The notes: generated from the letters alone by a model not told the origin. A stretch of DNA of 64,000 nt from Prevotellaceae bacterium (GCA_020636675.1 JACJXK010000008.1:28794-92793); one strand, 5' to 3'. Numbered from the stretch's first letter, positions 8,775 to 18,102 are shown. A program made the numbers and translations.

Positions 8775-11060
8775 TTAATTAAAAAGTGATAAATTATAAT
8801 GGTTAAGTACGTCTTCTAATTCATTGTCGGTATCGTTGAGGTTTTCGGAAAGTGTAGCGAAATCGCGGACACGCATCAGTTCGCTCTTTACAAGGCTGCG
8901 TTCCAATTCGTAACAATCGCTATCGAAGCAATTGTCGGGAACGACAATTAAATCGTGAATGGTGGCAATGTGCTTATCTTTGTGCGTTCGCAAAACACGT
9001 CCACGGCGTTGAATGAATTGTCTCGGATTTCCTGTGCTGGCACAGAAAATTGCCAATTCGGCACGTGGAACATCAACACCTTCATCCAAACACTTCATTG
9101 AGGTCAGCACATCTATATTGCCATTCGCAAAATCTTTCAGCATTGGCTCGCGGTCTTTTGAATCGGAAGTGAACTGACGAACAGTAATGTGCTTGTTTAT
9201 ATCGCGGACAATGCAGGTATATTCGTCTATCAAATGGGCAGTGTCGTCATCGGTTTGCATAGTATCTGCCGTGTCGAACATATCGGCATTGTTGTCATCG
9301 GGCTCGTTGCCTTCGGGTACATAGACTAACGTATATTTCAAATTGCCTTGCTCGTTCATTCGTTGCTGCACGATTTGCAGGAATGCTGCTTTTTTGTTTT
9401 CCGCTTTATGAATTATGCGCTTGCGCTTCAACAAAAGCCGTTTCAGCATTTCTTGACTGTCAGCATCCTTAAATCCCATTATCTTGACTATCTTTTTTGA
9501 AAGTTCCACGTATTCTGTCATTTCAGCATCGGTAAGTTTTACCACGTGCGGATAGTAATAATAGCGGCACAACGCCCCATTTTCAATAGCCTCGCTCATA
9601 GAATATTCAAATGTGTAGGCATCGGCACAACCGAAAAATTGCATTAGTTTCTGATTGACATCTTCATCATACGGGCGTTTGGGCGTTGCCGACAGACCTA
9701 TACGGCGCAGGTAACTAATTTCGCCCAACCTGCCGAGCATCTGTCCGCTGCCCATATTGTGGGCTTCATCGGCAATAAGCAGCAGTTTGCTTTTGGGAAA
9801 CTTGTTCAGCTCTGAAAATACATTGGAACGCACAAATGAAGCATAGGTTGAAATAATGACATAAGACAAATTATTGTCTGCATTTGTAATTTCGAGCATA
9901 CGAATATTGGCAACTGCGTTTTTCCAGTCTTTGACTTTTGAACAGACCTTAATAATGTTGTTGAAATTAAATTTCTTACATTCTGTTTCCCACTGCTCAA
10001 CCAACGTAATAGTAGGCACTAAAATAAGAGCCTTATAGTAACCGCAACGTTTATATATTTCGAGCAGACAATTTAGAGACGTGATAGTTTTGCCTGTACC
10101 TGTTGCCATGGCAAACAATCCTTTTTGTTTGTTGGCTTTCCAATTTTCAAAAGCGCGTATTTGATATTCTCGCGGTTTGTCGTAAGGAAAAGAGGGTTCA
10201 ACATTGGCAGGAGTGGCAATGACTTCGTTTTGCTCTTTTATTTTCTCTACGATAATTTCTACACGATTCTGTGCTTTATCCAATGTTTTTAACACCGATT
10301 TGGGCAAGCCATTGTTTTGCATATCTTGCTGTAAAAATTTGGCTTCATCTTCCAAAAGGTTTTTCAATGATTTATCATTAAAAACATCGGTAAATTTAGT
10401 CTTGACGTTTTCGGCAGCCACATAAACCACATTTTCGTCTTTGCCGTTAAATACAGTTTCAAAATCGTCTGACATGGCTTTTATTTTGGCGTTTTCGATA
10501 TTGCCGTCCCAGTTGCAGGAAACCGTGAGGCTTTCGATATTATCGACCAATGCCGTGCGCGAAAAGTTGCACGAGCCGTCGAAGCCTACAATGTTAATAC
10601 CATCGCTAAAAATGCCTGATTTTGTATGCGAAATGCCAATGCTGTCTTTGGGGGCAATAATTTTTATATCCAAACGATTATTTCGGATAAGCCACGCTAA
10701 GCAGTCGAAGAAATGGGCATCTCGCTCAGACAAGGTGCTTTTAAGGTTTTCAATATCTGACAAATCAAAGAATGGAATACTGTCGCCTGTTTCGCCTTTG
10801 GAAATAGCATTGAGGTCTTGTTCGGTAAGCACATCGTTAATAATCAACCTCATACGCCCGCCGTTGTACAAAAATACAGCAAAACCGGCTGACAACACGC
10901 TAATGGCCGACGAAGAGAAAAAGCCCAGCATTAAATCAAATTGTGTGGCATTGCACAAACATTCGGAGAAGAAACCAATGGGTTCCCACTCTGTACGCGA
11001 TTTGTAGCGTCTGTGATTTGGAAATACTACCTCTTTTAGCATATTATTTATATAAAACAA
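8775..11060 (-). CDS. Phospholipase-D-like / superfamily 2 helicase fusion
   Basis: A 761-residue protein in two parts. Residues 1 to about 200 resemble a PLD-type nuclease domain: HTKSG at 145-149 is followed by GSCNFS at 162-167, the HxK...GSxN pattern. Residues 290-740 form an SF2 helicase or translocase with ATGTGKT at 319-325, DEAH at 431-434, GLSATPKR, CLDEGVDVP and QRRGRVLR. This layout is typical of restriction effectors that translocate along and cut DNA. Only one HxK motif is evident, so the domain may need to dimerise. The ATG at 11060 overlaps the DndC-like gene by 13 bases; an ATG six codons later (11042) would leave a five-base gap. It is the most likely effector of the operon. 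Confidence 0.9.
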   Translation of the reverse strand: MFYINNMLKEVVFPNHRRYKSRTEWEPIGFFSECLCNATQFDLMLGFFSSSAISVLSAGFAVFLYNGGRMRLIINDVLTEQDLNAISKGETGDSIPFFDLSDIENLKSTLSERDAHFFDCLAWLIRNNRLDIKIIAPKDSIGISHTKSGIFSDGINIVGFDGSCNFSRTALVDNIESLTVSCNWDGNIENAKIKAMSDDFETVFNGKDENVVYVAAENVKTKFTDVFNDKSLKNLLEDEAKFLQQDMQNNGLPKSVLKTLDKAQNRVEIIVEKIKEQNEVIATPANVEPSFPYDKPREYQIRAFENWKANKQKGLFAMATGTGKTITSLNCLLEIYKRCGYYKALILVPTITLVEQWETECKKFNFNNIIKVCSKVKDWKNAVANIRMLEITNADNNLSYVIISTYASFVRSNVFSELNKFPKSKLLLIADEAHNMGSGQMLGRLGEISYLRRIGLSATPKRPYDEDVNQKLMQFFGCADAYTFEYSMSEAIENGALCRYYYYPHVVKLTDAEMTEYVELSKKIVKIMGFKDADSQEMLKRLLLKRKRIIHKAENKKAAFLQIVQQRMNEQGNLKYTLVYVPEGNEPDDNNADMFDTADTMQTDDDTAHLIDEYTCIVRDINKHITVRQFTSDSKDREPMLKDFANGNIDVLTSMKCLDEGVDVPRAELAIFCASTGNPRQFIQRRGRVLRTHKDKHIATIHDLIVVPDNCFDSDCYELERSLVKSELMRVRDFATLSENLNDTDNELEDVLNHYNLSLFN

Positions 11061-12154
11061 TTAGCACAAAAAGCATCATTATCATCATCGCCAAGTATAT
11101 CGACAAGCAAAGAACTCCTTTCTTTTTTCGCCTTTGCTTCCTGCTTTTTAATGGCATCCAATTTTATTTGTCTGATACGTTCGGGTTTTATCAAGTCAGA
11201 CAGGCTTTCTCCTTGAATCCATGTGTAACCACCCTTTTCAAATTCCATTGATTTTTGAAATAAATCGGGGTGTTGTTCGTAAAGCCATATCCATTCGATT
11301 TTTTGTTGAAAGAAACAGAAATAACAACCTGAACGACTGCGGCAATACGTGCCTTGCTTACCATCGACTTCAAACGGAATGGGCTTGTAGTATGCTGGAA
11401 CGCCAACGCCGCTGTTTTCCAGAATATCGTAAATATCTTTAATGCCCAATATGTCTTCGTTTTCAACTAATGGGAAATAGTCTAACTTTCCAACCGGATA
11501 ATCGGTCGTTTTTAGGAAGTTGAAAACTACTTTATTGAACGTTTTTACATCTAAATCAAGCAATGCGTTCATTTTTTTGCCATAGTAAAACTCTTTGGAA
11601 ATGGGGCGTTCAACAATTTGCAATGCTTCCGCAAGCATTGCCGAAGGGCATATTTTTTTGTAAAGTTCAGCAATGTCTGCTATTACTTGATTTTGCAGGA
11701 CTTTGTTTATAACATCCAAACTCCAAATATTTTTGCGAAACGGAAAAATGGCTTGAATATTCGGTTTTGTGGAAACATATCCTTCGCGGTCTTCATCGCC
11801 ACGAATGCCAACGTATGAAATAGTTGGTTCGTCGCCAACATATTTTTCAAATTCGGCAAGTTTCATTTTTTGCGTACACCAACGTGCTTGTGGTGAGGGC
11901 AAATAACCTCCGCTTGCTTTTAAAAAATGGTGGAATGGTGTAGGCTCTGGACTGCCTTGTGCGGCTCTTAATTTTGTGATAGGGCCGAGTACGGATTCCA
12001 ATCGGGAAATAAGCAGTTCCGTTTCTTCTAATTCGCAGCCTGTGTCCGAATTGTAGTAATCTATATCTAAATCGGGATATTTTCCTTTCAAGTATATGGA
12101 CAATGCAGCACTGTCTTTTCCTCCCGATATGCCTAATACGTGTCTTACTTTCAT
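11048..12154 (-). CDS. DndC-like phosphoadenosine-phosphosulfate-reductase-family protein
   Basis: A 368-residue ATP-pyrophosphatase-fold protein. The PP-loop SGGKDS is at residues 10-15, RWCTQKMK at 91-98 matches the PAPS-reductase C-terminal signature, and Cys271, Cys277 and Cys280 (YCRSRSGCYFC) can ligand an iron-sulfur cluster as in DndC. The tail adds another CxxC (CANCFI). DndC is the enzyme thought to activate DNA for sulfur insertion. A housekeeping assimilatory PAPS reductase is unlikely because the protein is long, has the cluster cysteines and sits among ATPase and helicase genes. No cysteine desulfurase (DndA) is in the operon, so sulfur would come from a chromosomal IscS/SufS. 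The start overlaps the upstream ATPase gene by four bases. Confidence 0.88.
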   Translation of the reverse strand: MKVRHVLGISGGKDSAALSIYLKGKYPDLDIDYYNSDTGCELEETELLISRLESVLGPITKLRAAQGSPEPTPFHHFLKASGGYLPSPQARWCTQKMKLAEFEKYVGDEPTISYVGIRGDEDREGYVSTKPNIQAIFPFRKNIWSLDVINKVLQNQVIADIAELYKKICPSAMLAEALQIVERPISKEFYYGKKMNALLDLDVKTFNKVVFNFLKTTDYPVGKLDYFPLVENEDILGIKDIYDILENSGVGVPAYYKPIPFEVDGKQGTYCRSRSGCYFCFFQQKIEWIWLYEQHPDLFQKSMEFEKGGYTWIQGESLSDLIKPERIRQIKLDAIKKQEAKAKKERSSLLVDILGDDDNDAFCANCFI

Positions 12155-15100
12155 TTGCCAATCTTTTTATTGAGTATCCGTAACAAGGTGCAAATATCCA
12201 AGTTGTCGTTGCCGGACAATAGTTTTTCAATCTTCTGCTCCAAATCTGTTGTTTTTTCTTTTTGACTTTTCGGCAAAACAAATGATTGCGGCTTAAACGA
12301 ACCTTGCGTTGATACCAATTCTACATTATATACCTCATCTTGTTTATTGCCTTTTGCCACTGTGGAAATACTGATAAATTTGGTAAGTGCATTAAATAAG
12401 TAGCGCAGAGAATCCATCAACAATGCTTCTTCGCTATCTTTTAGAGAGGCAAGAGGTTTGTCCAAAACAACAAAGCAAATCGATTCGTACCACGCCGTTT
12501 TGTCCGTTATCGGAAACGATACACGGTTTAGAAAATTGCGTTGTTTGGTTGAAAGCAAATAGGGCTTTATTGATTTGAAACGTTTGTCTATTTCAGACTT
12601 ATATTCATTAAAAGAAGTGGATTGTAAACCTAATGTTTCAATCACATTTTCTTCTATTCGCTCAATTAAATTATGGTAACATGAGCGTAATTCCCGAATG
12701 GCATCTTTTATCAGATTTTGGTATTGCGACATAAATTCTTCGTTGTGTGCCAACGATTCATTTTTAAAGCCCAATGTAATCGGCAAATCTTCAAAAAAAG
12801 TTTTTTCGGGGTCTTTTGCCTTTGCCAAAACCTCTCTAAACTTTGCCGTATGCGGTTTGTCGAATTTTGTTGTCGTTTTGGCGTAATCATTCAGATTGCG
12901 ATAAAAAATCAAGAAAGGTTTTATCGTTTCGATAAAACTGTCTTTTGTAATCAACTCTCTGTCGTTCAGATTTATAAAGTTGCGGTATTGATTGAAAAAT
13001 TCCAATTTGATTCCGTCCACCGCAAATGTTTTGACTTTAAAATTATCGGGGGCTTTTTGAAGCAAATCGAGCACTTCACGATTTATATTGGGAATATAAA
13101 CGCCATCGCCGTTGTAGAGCGAGTAATCTTGCCTCTTTATAATAAGATATATGGGAATCCAAAAATCGAGAAAGCCTTGCTTTAACTTGAATGGTGCCTC
13201 TTTCAATATCTTTATCAATTCGCCAATCTTGCGTTGCTTCTCGGTTGAACTGTTTAAAAAGTCTTCGCAAACATTCCAAAGTGCCATAATGGCTTCGCTT
13301 TTGGGTGCTTGCAATGTATAAATGCCGTTTGTAAAAACGTGTATGCCTGTTTGCTTCAACAATGTGTAATATATCGTCTTTTCTGGTGGAAAATTATCGG
13401 CAGAAAAGTCCAAATCATCTTTCGACACGCGGTTATCATCAATCAATGCGTTTAACAAATTGACACGGGCAAGCGATATTGCACTGTTGATTTTCTGACG
13501 ATTAAACAATTCGTTTTTAATAATTGGCGTAGAAAAATAGACATTGTCGCACACGCGAGAAAGAAGTTTATTGAAATCGGTAAGTGACGATATTTTAACA
13601 GGCTTACCGGCATAGTACCATTCAATATTTTCTGAAAAAGAGGTCAGACTTTGGTTGATAGCGTTGTTCAACAATTCTTTTTCAAATGCTATTAAATTGT
13701 TTACTTCCCGAATAGCCACTTTGTCGGAATCATCAACAAGAACTTGCGTGCGGACATAGTTCAATTTCTGAATTTCGTAAACGTGATTAACAATGTCGCC
13801 CACGTTTTTGTAGAGTACATAAATCACTGCATTGTTGCATTGCTTGGAAATTTCAACAAGTTGAGGCTTATATTCTATCGGAGAAGCCGGAAATACCAAA
13901 TTGATATATCCGTCAAGATCTTCGGGCAACGGCAGTTGTTGGGCCTCGTTTGATATGTGGAACGCAAAGAAACGAGGCGTGCCCGTTTTGTAATAAGAAG
14001 CATTTGCCGAAATAACCCTAAAATCAAAACAAGCATTCAGGTCGTCTAAAATATCGACAGGTTTGGGTATTTGCCCTGTTGCCTTTTGCAATTCATCCTC
14101 AATGTTTATGTCTGTTCCATCAAACAATACGTATTGCGATTTGTATTTGGCATAGCGTATTATTTTGAGGGCTTCAAGTTTATCAATAAGCGGTTGCGGA
14201 TTTGAAATATCCATTGCTATTGAGGCGTATTGGCACAGAGACGAATGAATGATTTTGACAGACGCGCCAAATAAATTGCATAATCCGATAGCCTTCACAA
14301 GTTTACAGGCATCGTTTATTTCTTCAATGTCAAAAACGCTCTCTGTTCTTTCCAACGCAACCCGCATTGCCGTCCAATTGGCGGAATCGGCATTCACTTC
14401 CGAAAGATAAGAATTGAAATTATAAACAATATAATCATAGACGTTGGCAAGGCTGTATGTTTTTGTTGCCGTAGCCTTAAAGTTCTGTATTGAATTATCG
14501 CCTTGCGACATTAGGAATGAAAACAGAGAACGCTCGTTTTGCCCGTATCGCTGTATGGCTTGCGTTAATGCCACTGCCGCAAACATATCCAAGGGATATA
14601 ACTTTTTTGCGACTTCTTCGGGAAAATCAATGCCAATGAATTTGGTGGATTTTGCCAGCGCAAAAAGCCTGTCAAACGCGCCTTTGGACTGAACAGTTTG
14701 CTTTATGTTTGATATGTGTTCCGCCGCCAAATGCAAAAGTTGCTCTACCGGCTCGCTGAAAACAAGTTCTTTAAATCGTCCTTTTACCTTAATCCATTCG
14801 TTGAATTGCTGCTCTGTTAGTTTACGTGCATACGCGCCAAAATTTTGGTGCAACGTGGACAGGAACAATACATTATCGTGGTTTGGACGGTTGATATATT
14901 CGGCAAATTGTTGAAGAAAATACAGTTCTTTTTCAGGATTGTTGTTTGTGGCGTGTTCGAGCACTTTGCCAAACTCGTCAACAACAATCAGCACAAACTC
15001 TTTCTTCTTTTTGCAAGCTTCAATTGTGCTATCTAAACGGCTGAATATTTCTTTTGTGCCAATGCCTTTATCAACATTCAATTCTTCGCACAGCAGATTT

Positions 15101-15390
15101 GACAACGTTGTGTAGTCGCCAACAATGTTTATGCAACGGAATTTGGTATAATGATTGAATTGTCCGCTATTTTTGCACAAAACATCTGTCGAGAAAAGTA
15201 AATCTCTTTCCAATGCCATTATGAAACTTGATTTGCCTGTGCCATACGTTCCAATCATGGTAAAACTGTGAATGCCAGAACTGTAATCGGCAATCAGGCT
15301 GCCCAATACACGGCGGGCGTTTGCCGTAACAATGTATTGGAAATCCTTTGTCGGACTGTTTTTTATATTTGTTGAGAGTGTAAAGCCCAT
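12151..15390 (-). CDS. Large P-loop ATPase of the DndC/DndD-like operon
   Basis: A 1079-residue soluble protein with an N-terminal AAA-type module: Walker A GTYGTGKSS at 47-55 and Walker B FVLIVVDE at 132-139, then a long region without recognised motifs. The general build (N-terminal P-loop plus about 900 residues) resembles the BrxC/PglY and DndF/DptF-type ATPases of defence systems, but the sequence is clearly different from the BrxC encoded at 33.9-37.5 kb. It starts two bases after the DUF4007-like gene and overlaps the DndC-like gene. It could load the modification proteins on DNA or control the effector; the sequence does not say which. Confidence 0.88.
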   Translation of the reverse strand: MGFTLSTNIKNSPTKDFQYIVTANARRVLGSLIADYSSGIHSFTMIGTYGTGKSSFIMALERDLLFSTDVLCKNSGQFNHYTKFRCINIVGDYTTLSNLLCEELNVDKGIGTKEIFSRLDSTIEACKKKKEFVLIVVDEFGKVLEHATNNNPEKELYFLQQFAEYINRPNHDNVLFLSTLHQNFGAYARKLTEQQFNEWIKVKGRFKELVFSEPVEQLLHLAAEHISNIKQTVQSKGAFDRLFALAKSTKFIGIDFPEEVAKKLYPLDMFAAVALTQAIQRYGQNERSLFSFLMSQGDNSIQNFKATATKTYSLANVYDYIVYNFNSYLSEVNADSANWTAMRVALERTESVFDIEEINDACKLVKAIGLCNLFGASVKIIHSSLCQYASIAMDISNPQPLIDKLEALKIIRYAKYKSQYVLFDGTDINIEDELQKATGQIPKPVDILDDLNACFDFRVISANASYYKTGTPRFFAFHISNEAQQLPLPEDLDGYINLVFPASPIEYKPQLVEISKQCNNAVIYVLYKNVGDIVNHVYEIQKLNYVRTQVLVDDSDKVAIREVNNLIAFEKELLNNAINQSLTSFSENIEWYYAGKPVKISSLTDFNKLLSRVCDNVYFSTPIIKNELFNRQKINSAISLARVNLLNALIDDNRVSKDDLDFSADNFPPEKTIYYTLLKQTGIHVFTNGIYTLQAPKSEAIMALWNVCEDFLNSSTEKQRKIGELIKILKEAPFKLKQGFLDFWIPIYLIIKRQDYSLYNGDGVYIPNINREVLDLLQKAPDNFKVKTFAVDGIKLEFFNQYRNFINLNDRELITKDSFIETIKPFLIFYRNLNDYAKTTTKFDKPHTAKFREVLAKAKDPEKTFFEDLPITLGFKNESLAHNEEFMSQYQNLIKDAIRELRSCYHNLIERIEENVIETLGLQSTSFNEYKSEIDKRFKSIKPYLLSTKQRNFLNRVSFPITDKTAWYESICFVVLDKPLASLKDSEEALLMDSLRYLFNALTKFISISTVAKGNKQDEVYNVELVSTQGSFKPQSFVLPKSQKEKTTDLEQKIEKLLSGNDNLDICTLLRILNKKIGK

Positions 15391-15392
15391 AT

Positions 15393-16274
15393 CTAATTTT
15401 TATAGTAGTTGTCCAACACTTTTTGTTTATCCAATTCTTTGATAAAAAGCAGTTGCTTAATGCCGCCGTCATCGGTAAATTTCAATGTGTCGGAATATTC
15501 TTTTTCTATATACGAAATGGTATCTATCAATTCGGAAGAGGAGAGGCAAAACAGCAAGGACAGAGAATAAAGCACATCATACGAAACGGCTTTATCGCTG
15601 CCTTTAACGTCAATAATGGCATACAAAAATACTTCGGGTATAATCTTCTGTTTGCCAATTGTGTTAAAATTGTAATAGGTGATTTTGCGTCCCTGATTGT
15701 CCTCGTGCCGGTCTGTTTGGCGTATTAAGTTCAAAACCGTCATCAACGAAAGCAAATCTTCATTCGGTTTGTTGGCAATGGGTGCAAGATAGTTTTTGAA
15801 CAGCACATCAATGTCTTTGTTGATTGTGTTTTCGTTGTACATATTCGGGTTTGCGGTTTCCGCACATTTGCGTTTTACGAAATTTTGCACCTGCTCTTTT
15901 GAAAATTCATTTTTTTCGGAGTGGAAATCGACAAAGAATAATTTATACAGACTTGCTGTGTTGGTGCTAACTAACAAATAATGCAAGAGCCACAAAGTGG
16001 CAATGTCTTCTGCAAAAGGGTCTTTGCCCGTTTCGCTGTCAAAAATATAATTTGCTATTTGAGTAATGGTATTTTCTTCGCGCAGCCCAAATGCTTTCAT
16101 CCAGAAGCGAATGGACGAAACCATATTTTTGCCCACGCCCAAATCGACAACAGCATCAGAAGCGTTGAAATCTTTGTTCTGGCACATAAAGTCATACCCT
16201 TTTTTCAGCCAAAGCGATTTGCACTGAAAGGATTCGTGACCAGAGAAAGTGTATTTGATTTTATCTTGTTCCAT
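15393..16274 (-). CDS. DUF4007-family protein, first gene of the DndC/DndD-like operon
   Basis: A 293-residue protein. The N-terminus (FSGHESFQCKSLWLKKGYDF, then DAVVDLGVGKNMVSSIRFW) matches what I know of DUF4007, a family of unknown function that I recall as a frequent neighbour of PAPS-reductase genes in bacterial defence loci (recollection, not checked). The residue pattern GVGKNMV resembles a loop but lacks a true Walker A. A predicted winged-helix-like C-terminal half might bind DNA. As the first gene, it sets the operon: six genes follow with gaps or overlaps of 13 bases or less. A regulatory or target-recognition role is possible but not shown. Confidence 0.85.
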   Translation of the reverse strand: MEQDKIKYTFSGHESFQCKSLWLKKGYDFMCQNKDFNASDAVVDLGVGKNMVSSIRFWMKAFGLREENTITQIANYIFDSETGKDPFAEDIATLWLLHYLLVSTNTASLYKLFFVDFHSEKNEFSKEQVQNFVKRKCAETANPNMYNENTINKDIDVLFKNYLAPIANKPNEDLLSLMTVLNLIRQTDRHEDNQGRKITYYNFNTIGKQKIIPEVFLYAIIDVKGSDKAVSYDVLYSLSLLFCLSSSELIDTISYIEKEYSDTLKFTDDGGIKQLLFIKELDKQKVLDNYYKN

Positions 16275-16578
16275 CTTGTATTCTTATTGATATTTCATTG
16301 TTATAAAATGCCACACCCATTGCGTGAGGTACGGACACACCAAAGCCATCGAACAAAAGTTTGCTCGATAGTTGGCGTGCGTAAACGCACCTATCCCACA
16401 CCGCTTTGGGGCAGTGCAGGTAATTGAACCGATAAATGAAAGTAAAAAACCTTGCTAACTCTCTGTGTGTTAGAAAATTATAGGCATATATGTGGGGGGG
16501 GTAAAATGCTGGTATTCAATGAGTTATAAAAAGCACTCGTTGAACCAAATTTTGAATATTTTTTATATGTTAGCATTG
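16275..16578. promoter_or_regulatory. Leader region of the DndC/DndD-like operon with two palindromes and a G8 run
   Basis: 304 bases without a gene. For minus-strand transcription toward the DUF4007 gene it holds an imperfect 9-2-9 palindrome at 16349-16368 (TCGAACAAA / TTTGCTCGA, one mismatch), directly upstream of a near-consensus -7 element (TGGCTTTG on the minus strand, 16341-16348), and a perfect palindrome GTGCGT-AA-ACGCAC at 16377-16390. A run of eight G lies at 16494-16501. These are likely operator and promoter sequences; no -33 TTTG was found at 19 bases. Confidence 0.45.
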
Positions 16579-17748
16579 TCATTTGTGCTTTTTTGAACTA
16601 ATTTCCTCATTTTCATCTTCCAAAAATTGGCAAAATTCGTTGAGGCAGTGTTGCAAAACATCTTGCCGAATAAGTTCCTTTTCGTATTTGGCAACCATGG
16701 TTGGACTCATGCTGCGGTTGAGGGCGTATTTTACAACATTTTGGTTGCTCTCTTTGCAAAGCAGAATGCCAATGCTGGGGTTTTCGTTGCTGCGTTTCAC
16801 GTCTTGGTCGAGGGCTTCGAGGTAAAATTCGAGTTGCCCCATATCGGCAGGCTTAAACTTGGTGGTTTTCAGTTCTACTGCCACAAAGCACTGCAAGGCT
16901 CGGTTGAAAAAGAGCAGATCTATTTTAAACGTTTCGCCACCAACATTTATGGGATATTCGTTGCCGACAAAGAAGAAATCTTTGCCAAGTTCGAGTATAA
17001 AATCTTTAATATGCGTTACCAATCCTTGTTGGAGTTTATGCTCGGAATGACGTTGCGGCAAACCGAGAAAATCGAGAAATGCCACATCTTTAAACATATA
17101 TCCGGCTTGCGGATATTGCTGTTTCATGCCAATAGACTGAAACTCTTTGCCTTTGAGTAAATGAGTGTAGGCATCGGTTTTGACAGCCCGCCGCAATTCG
17201 CGCACATCAAGCCGCTCGCGATTGGCGTAGAGCATATAGAAAATGCGTTGTTCGTTGTAACTGCAAAGTGAAAGCAGGTCGCAATGCGAACTCCAACAAA
17301 TGCTGTTGAGAATGGCGGGCATCTGCATTTCCAATTGTCCAGACTGTGTCGGGACAATTCCGTTGTCGGATTTTTCCTGCAATTGTGCAGACGGTGTCTG
17401 CACAATTTGTCCTGTTTGAGATTGAACTAATTGTTTGGATAGTTTTAGTTTTGAAAATATGTCCGAGAAACTTGAATTAGAATATGTGTCAAAGAATTGC
17501 ACCATGTTGTATAGGTTTCTTCGGCTATATCCTTTAAGCGTAGGGTCTTGCTTTCGCAGATACTCGGAAAGTTGCGTTACGGTTTTACTGCCCCAAGTGG
17601 CGGCTTTGAGCCGTGCCGACACATACGCACCCACTTCCCACGCCGTAAGCAGGTTTTCGTTGTTCACGGCTTGCAATGCCCGTGAACGGTGCAGGTTTAT
17701 AATGCCTTGCACCTGCTCAAATTCTTGTATGATTGGCGTGTTATTCAT
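16579..17748 (-). CDS. DUF1016/YhcG-type PD-(D/E)XK nuclease
   Basis: A 389-residue protein with the N-terminal helical domain typical of the YhcG family (VNNENLLTAWEVGAYVSARL, then ATWGSKTVTQLSEYL) and a C-terminal nuclease core. In the core FKIDLLFFNRALQCFVAVELKT gives the catalytic D...ExK, and GQLEFYLEALD is the usual follow-on. Between them is a Gln/Ser-rich linker of variable type. Its start overlaps the stop of the XRE regulator by four bases, so the two are translationally coupled and likely form a module. Family members are implicated in defence and in processing foreign DNA, but the exact role is unproven. A second member lies at 28.6-29.7 kb inside the broken pglX. Confidence 0.9.
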   Translation of the reverse strand: MNNTPIIQEFEQVQGIINLHRSRALQAVNNENLLTAWEVGAYVSARLKAATWGSKTVTQLSEYLRKQDPTLKGYSRRNLYNMVQFFDTYSNSSFSDIFSKLKLSKQLVQSQTGQIVQTPSAQLQEKSDNGIVPTQSGQLEMQMPAILNSICWSSHCDLLSLCSYNEQRIFYMLYANRERLDVRELRRAVKTDAYTHLLKGKEFQSIGMKQQYPQAGYMFKDVAFLDFLGLPQRHSEHKLQQGLVTHIKDFILELGKDFFFVGNEYPINVGGETFKIDLLFFNRALQCFVAVELKTTKFKPADMGQLEFYLEALDQDVKRSNENPSIGILLCKESNQNVVKYALNRSMSPTMVAKYEKELIRQDVLQHCLNEFCQFLEDENEEISSKKHK

Positions 17749-18029
17749 TGTTTTTCTATTTGTTGTTGGGCAATTTTGAAGGCTTCGGGCGCAAGTTCTT
17801 TTTCGCTATCGGCGACAGCCATAAACCTATCGACTAACCATAGTTTGAGCAGTTCTTCTTGGTCGGCTTTGAGAATATCGGAGAGCATAAGAATCAGTGC
17901 TTTTCGGGGAAGATAGTTGCCGTTTTCGATTTTGCAGTAGGTGGCAGTGTCAATGTCGAGGGCGGCTGCAACCTTGCGTTGCGGCAGTCCTGTTTGTTCG
18001 CGTAATATTCTTAACTTCTCCGATAACAT
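17745..18029 (-). CDS. XRE-family helix-turn-helix regulator
   Basis: A 94-residue protein with a Cro/CI-type HTH in its first 60 residues (LSEKLRILREQTGLPQRKVAAALDID...YCKIENGNYLPRKALI). It is the first gene of a two-gene unit with the DUF1016 nuclease. A perfect 20-bp palindrome at its promoter suggests autoregulation, a common way of keeping a nuclease module in check. It could also act on the neighbouring defence operon 1.5 kb downstream, though the palindromes there differ in sequence. Confidence 0.92.
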   Translation of the reverse strand: MLSEKLRILREQTGLPQRKVAAALDIDTATYCKIENGNYLPRKALILMLSDILKADQEELLKLWLVDRFMAVADSEKELAPEAFKIAQQQIEKQ

Positions 18030-18073
18030 CGTTTTATTTTTGTAGTGAAAAATAGAATCTTGATATTTTTTTG

Positions 18074-18102
18074 CAAATTTAGATATAAATCACGATTTAT
18101 AT
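18074..18102 (-). promoter_or_regulatory. Promoter -7 element and 20-bp palindromic operator of the XRE-nuclease unit
   Basis: On the minus strand TAAATTTG (18081-18074) is a perfect TAnnTTTG -7 element 45 bases before the XRE start. Immediately upstream lies ATATAAATC-AC-GATTTATAT (18083-18102), a perfect 9-2-9 palindrome filling the spacer between -7 and -33. A repressor bound there would block the promoter. Confidence 0.7.

Noticed and set aside
12151..15390. 1079-aa ATPase considered as a second BrxC
   Set aside because: Apart from the P-loop and Walker B it shares no evident sequence with the BrxC at 33.9-37.5 kb, and its operon lacks pglX and pglZ.
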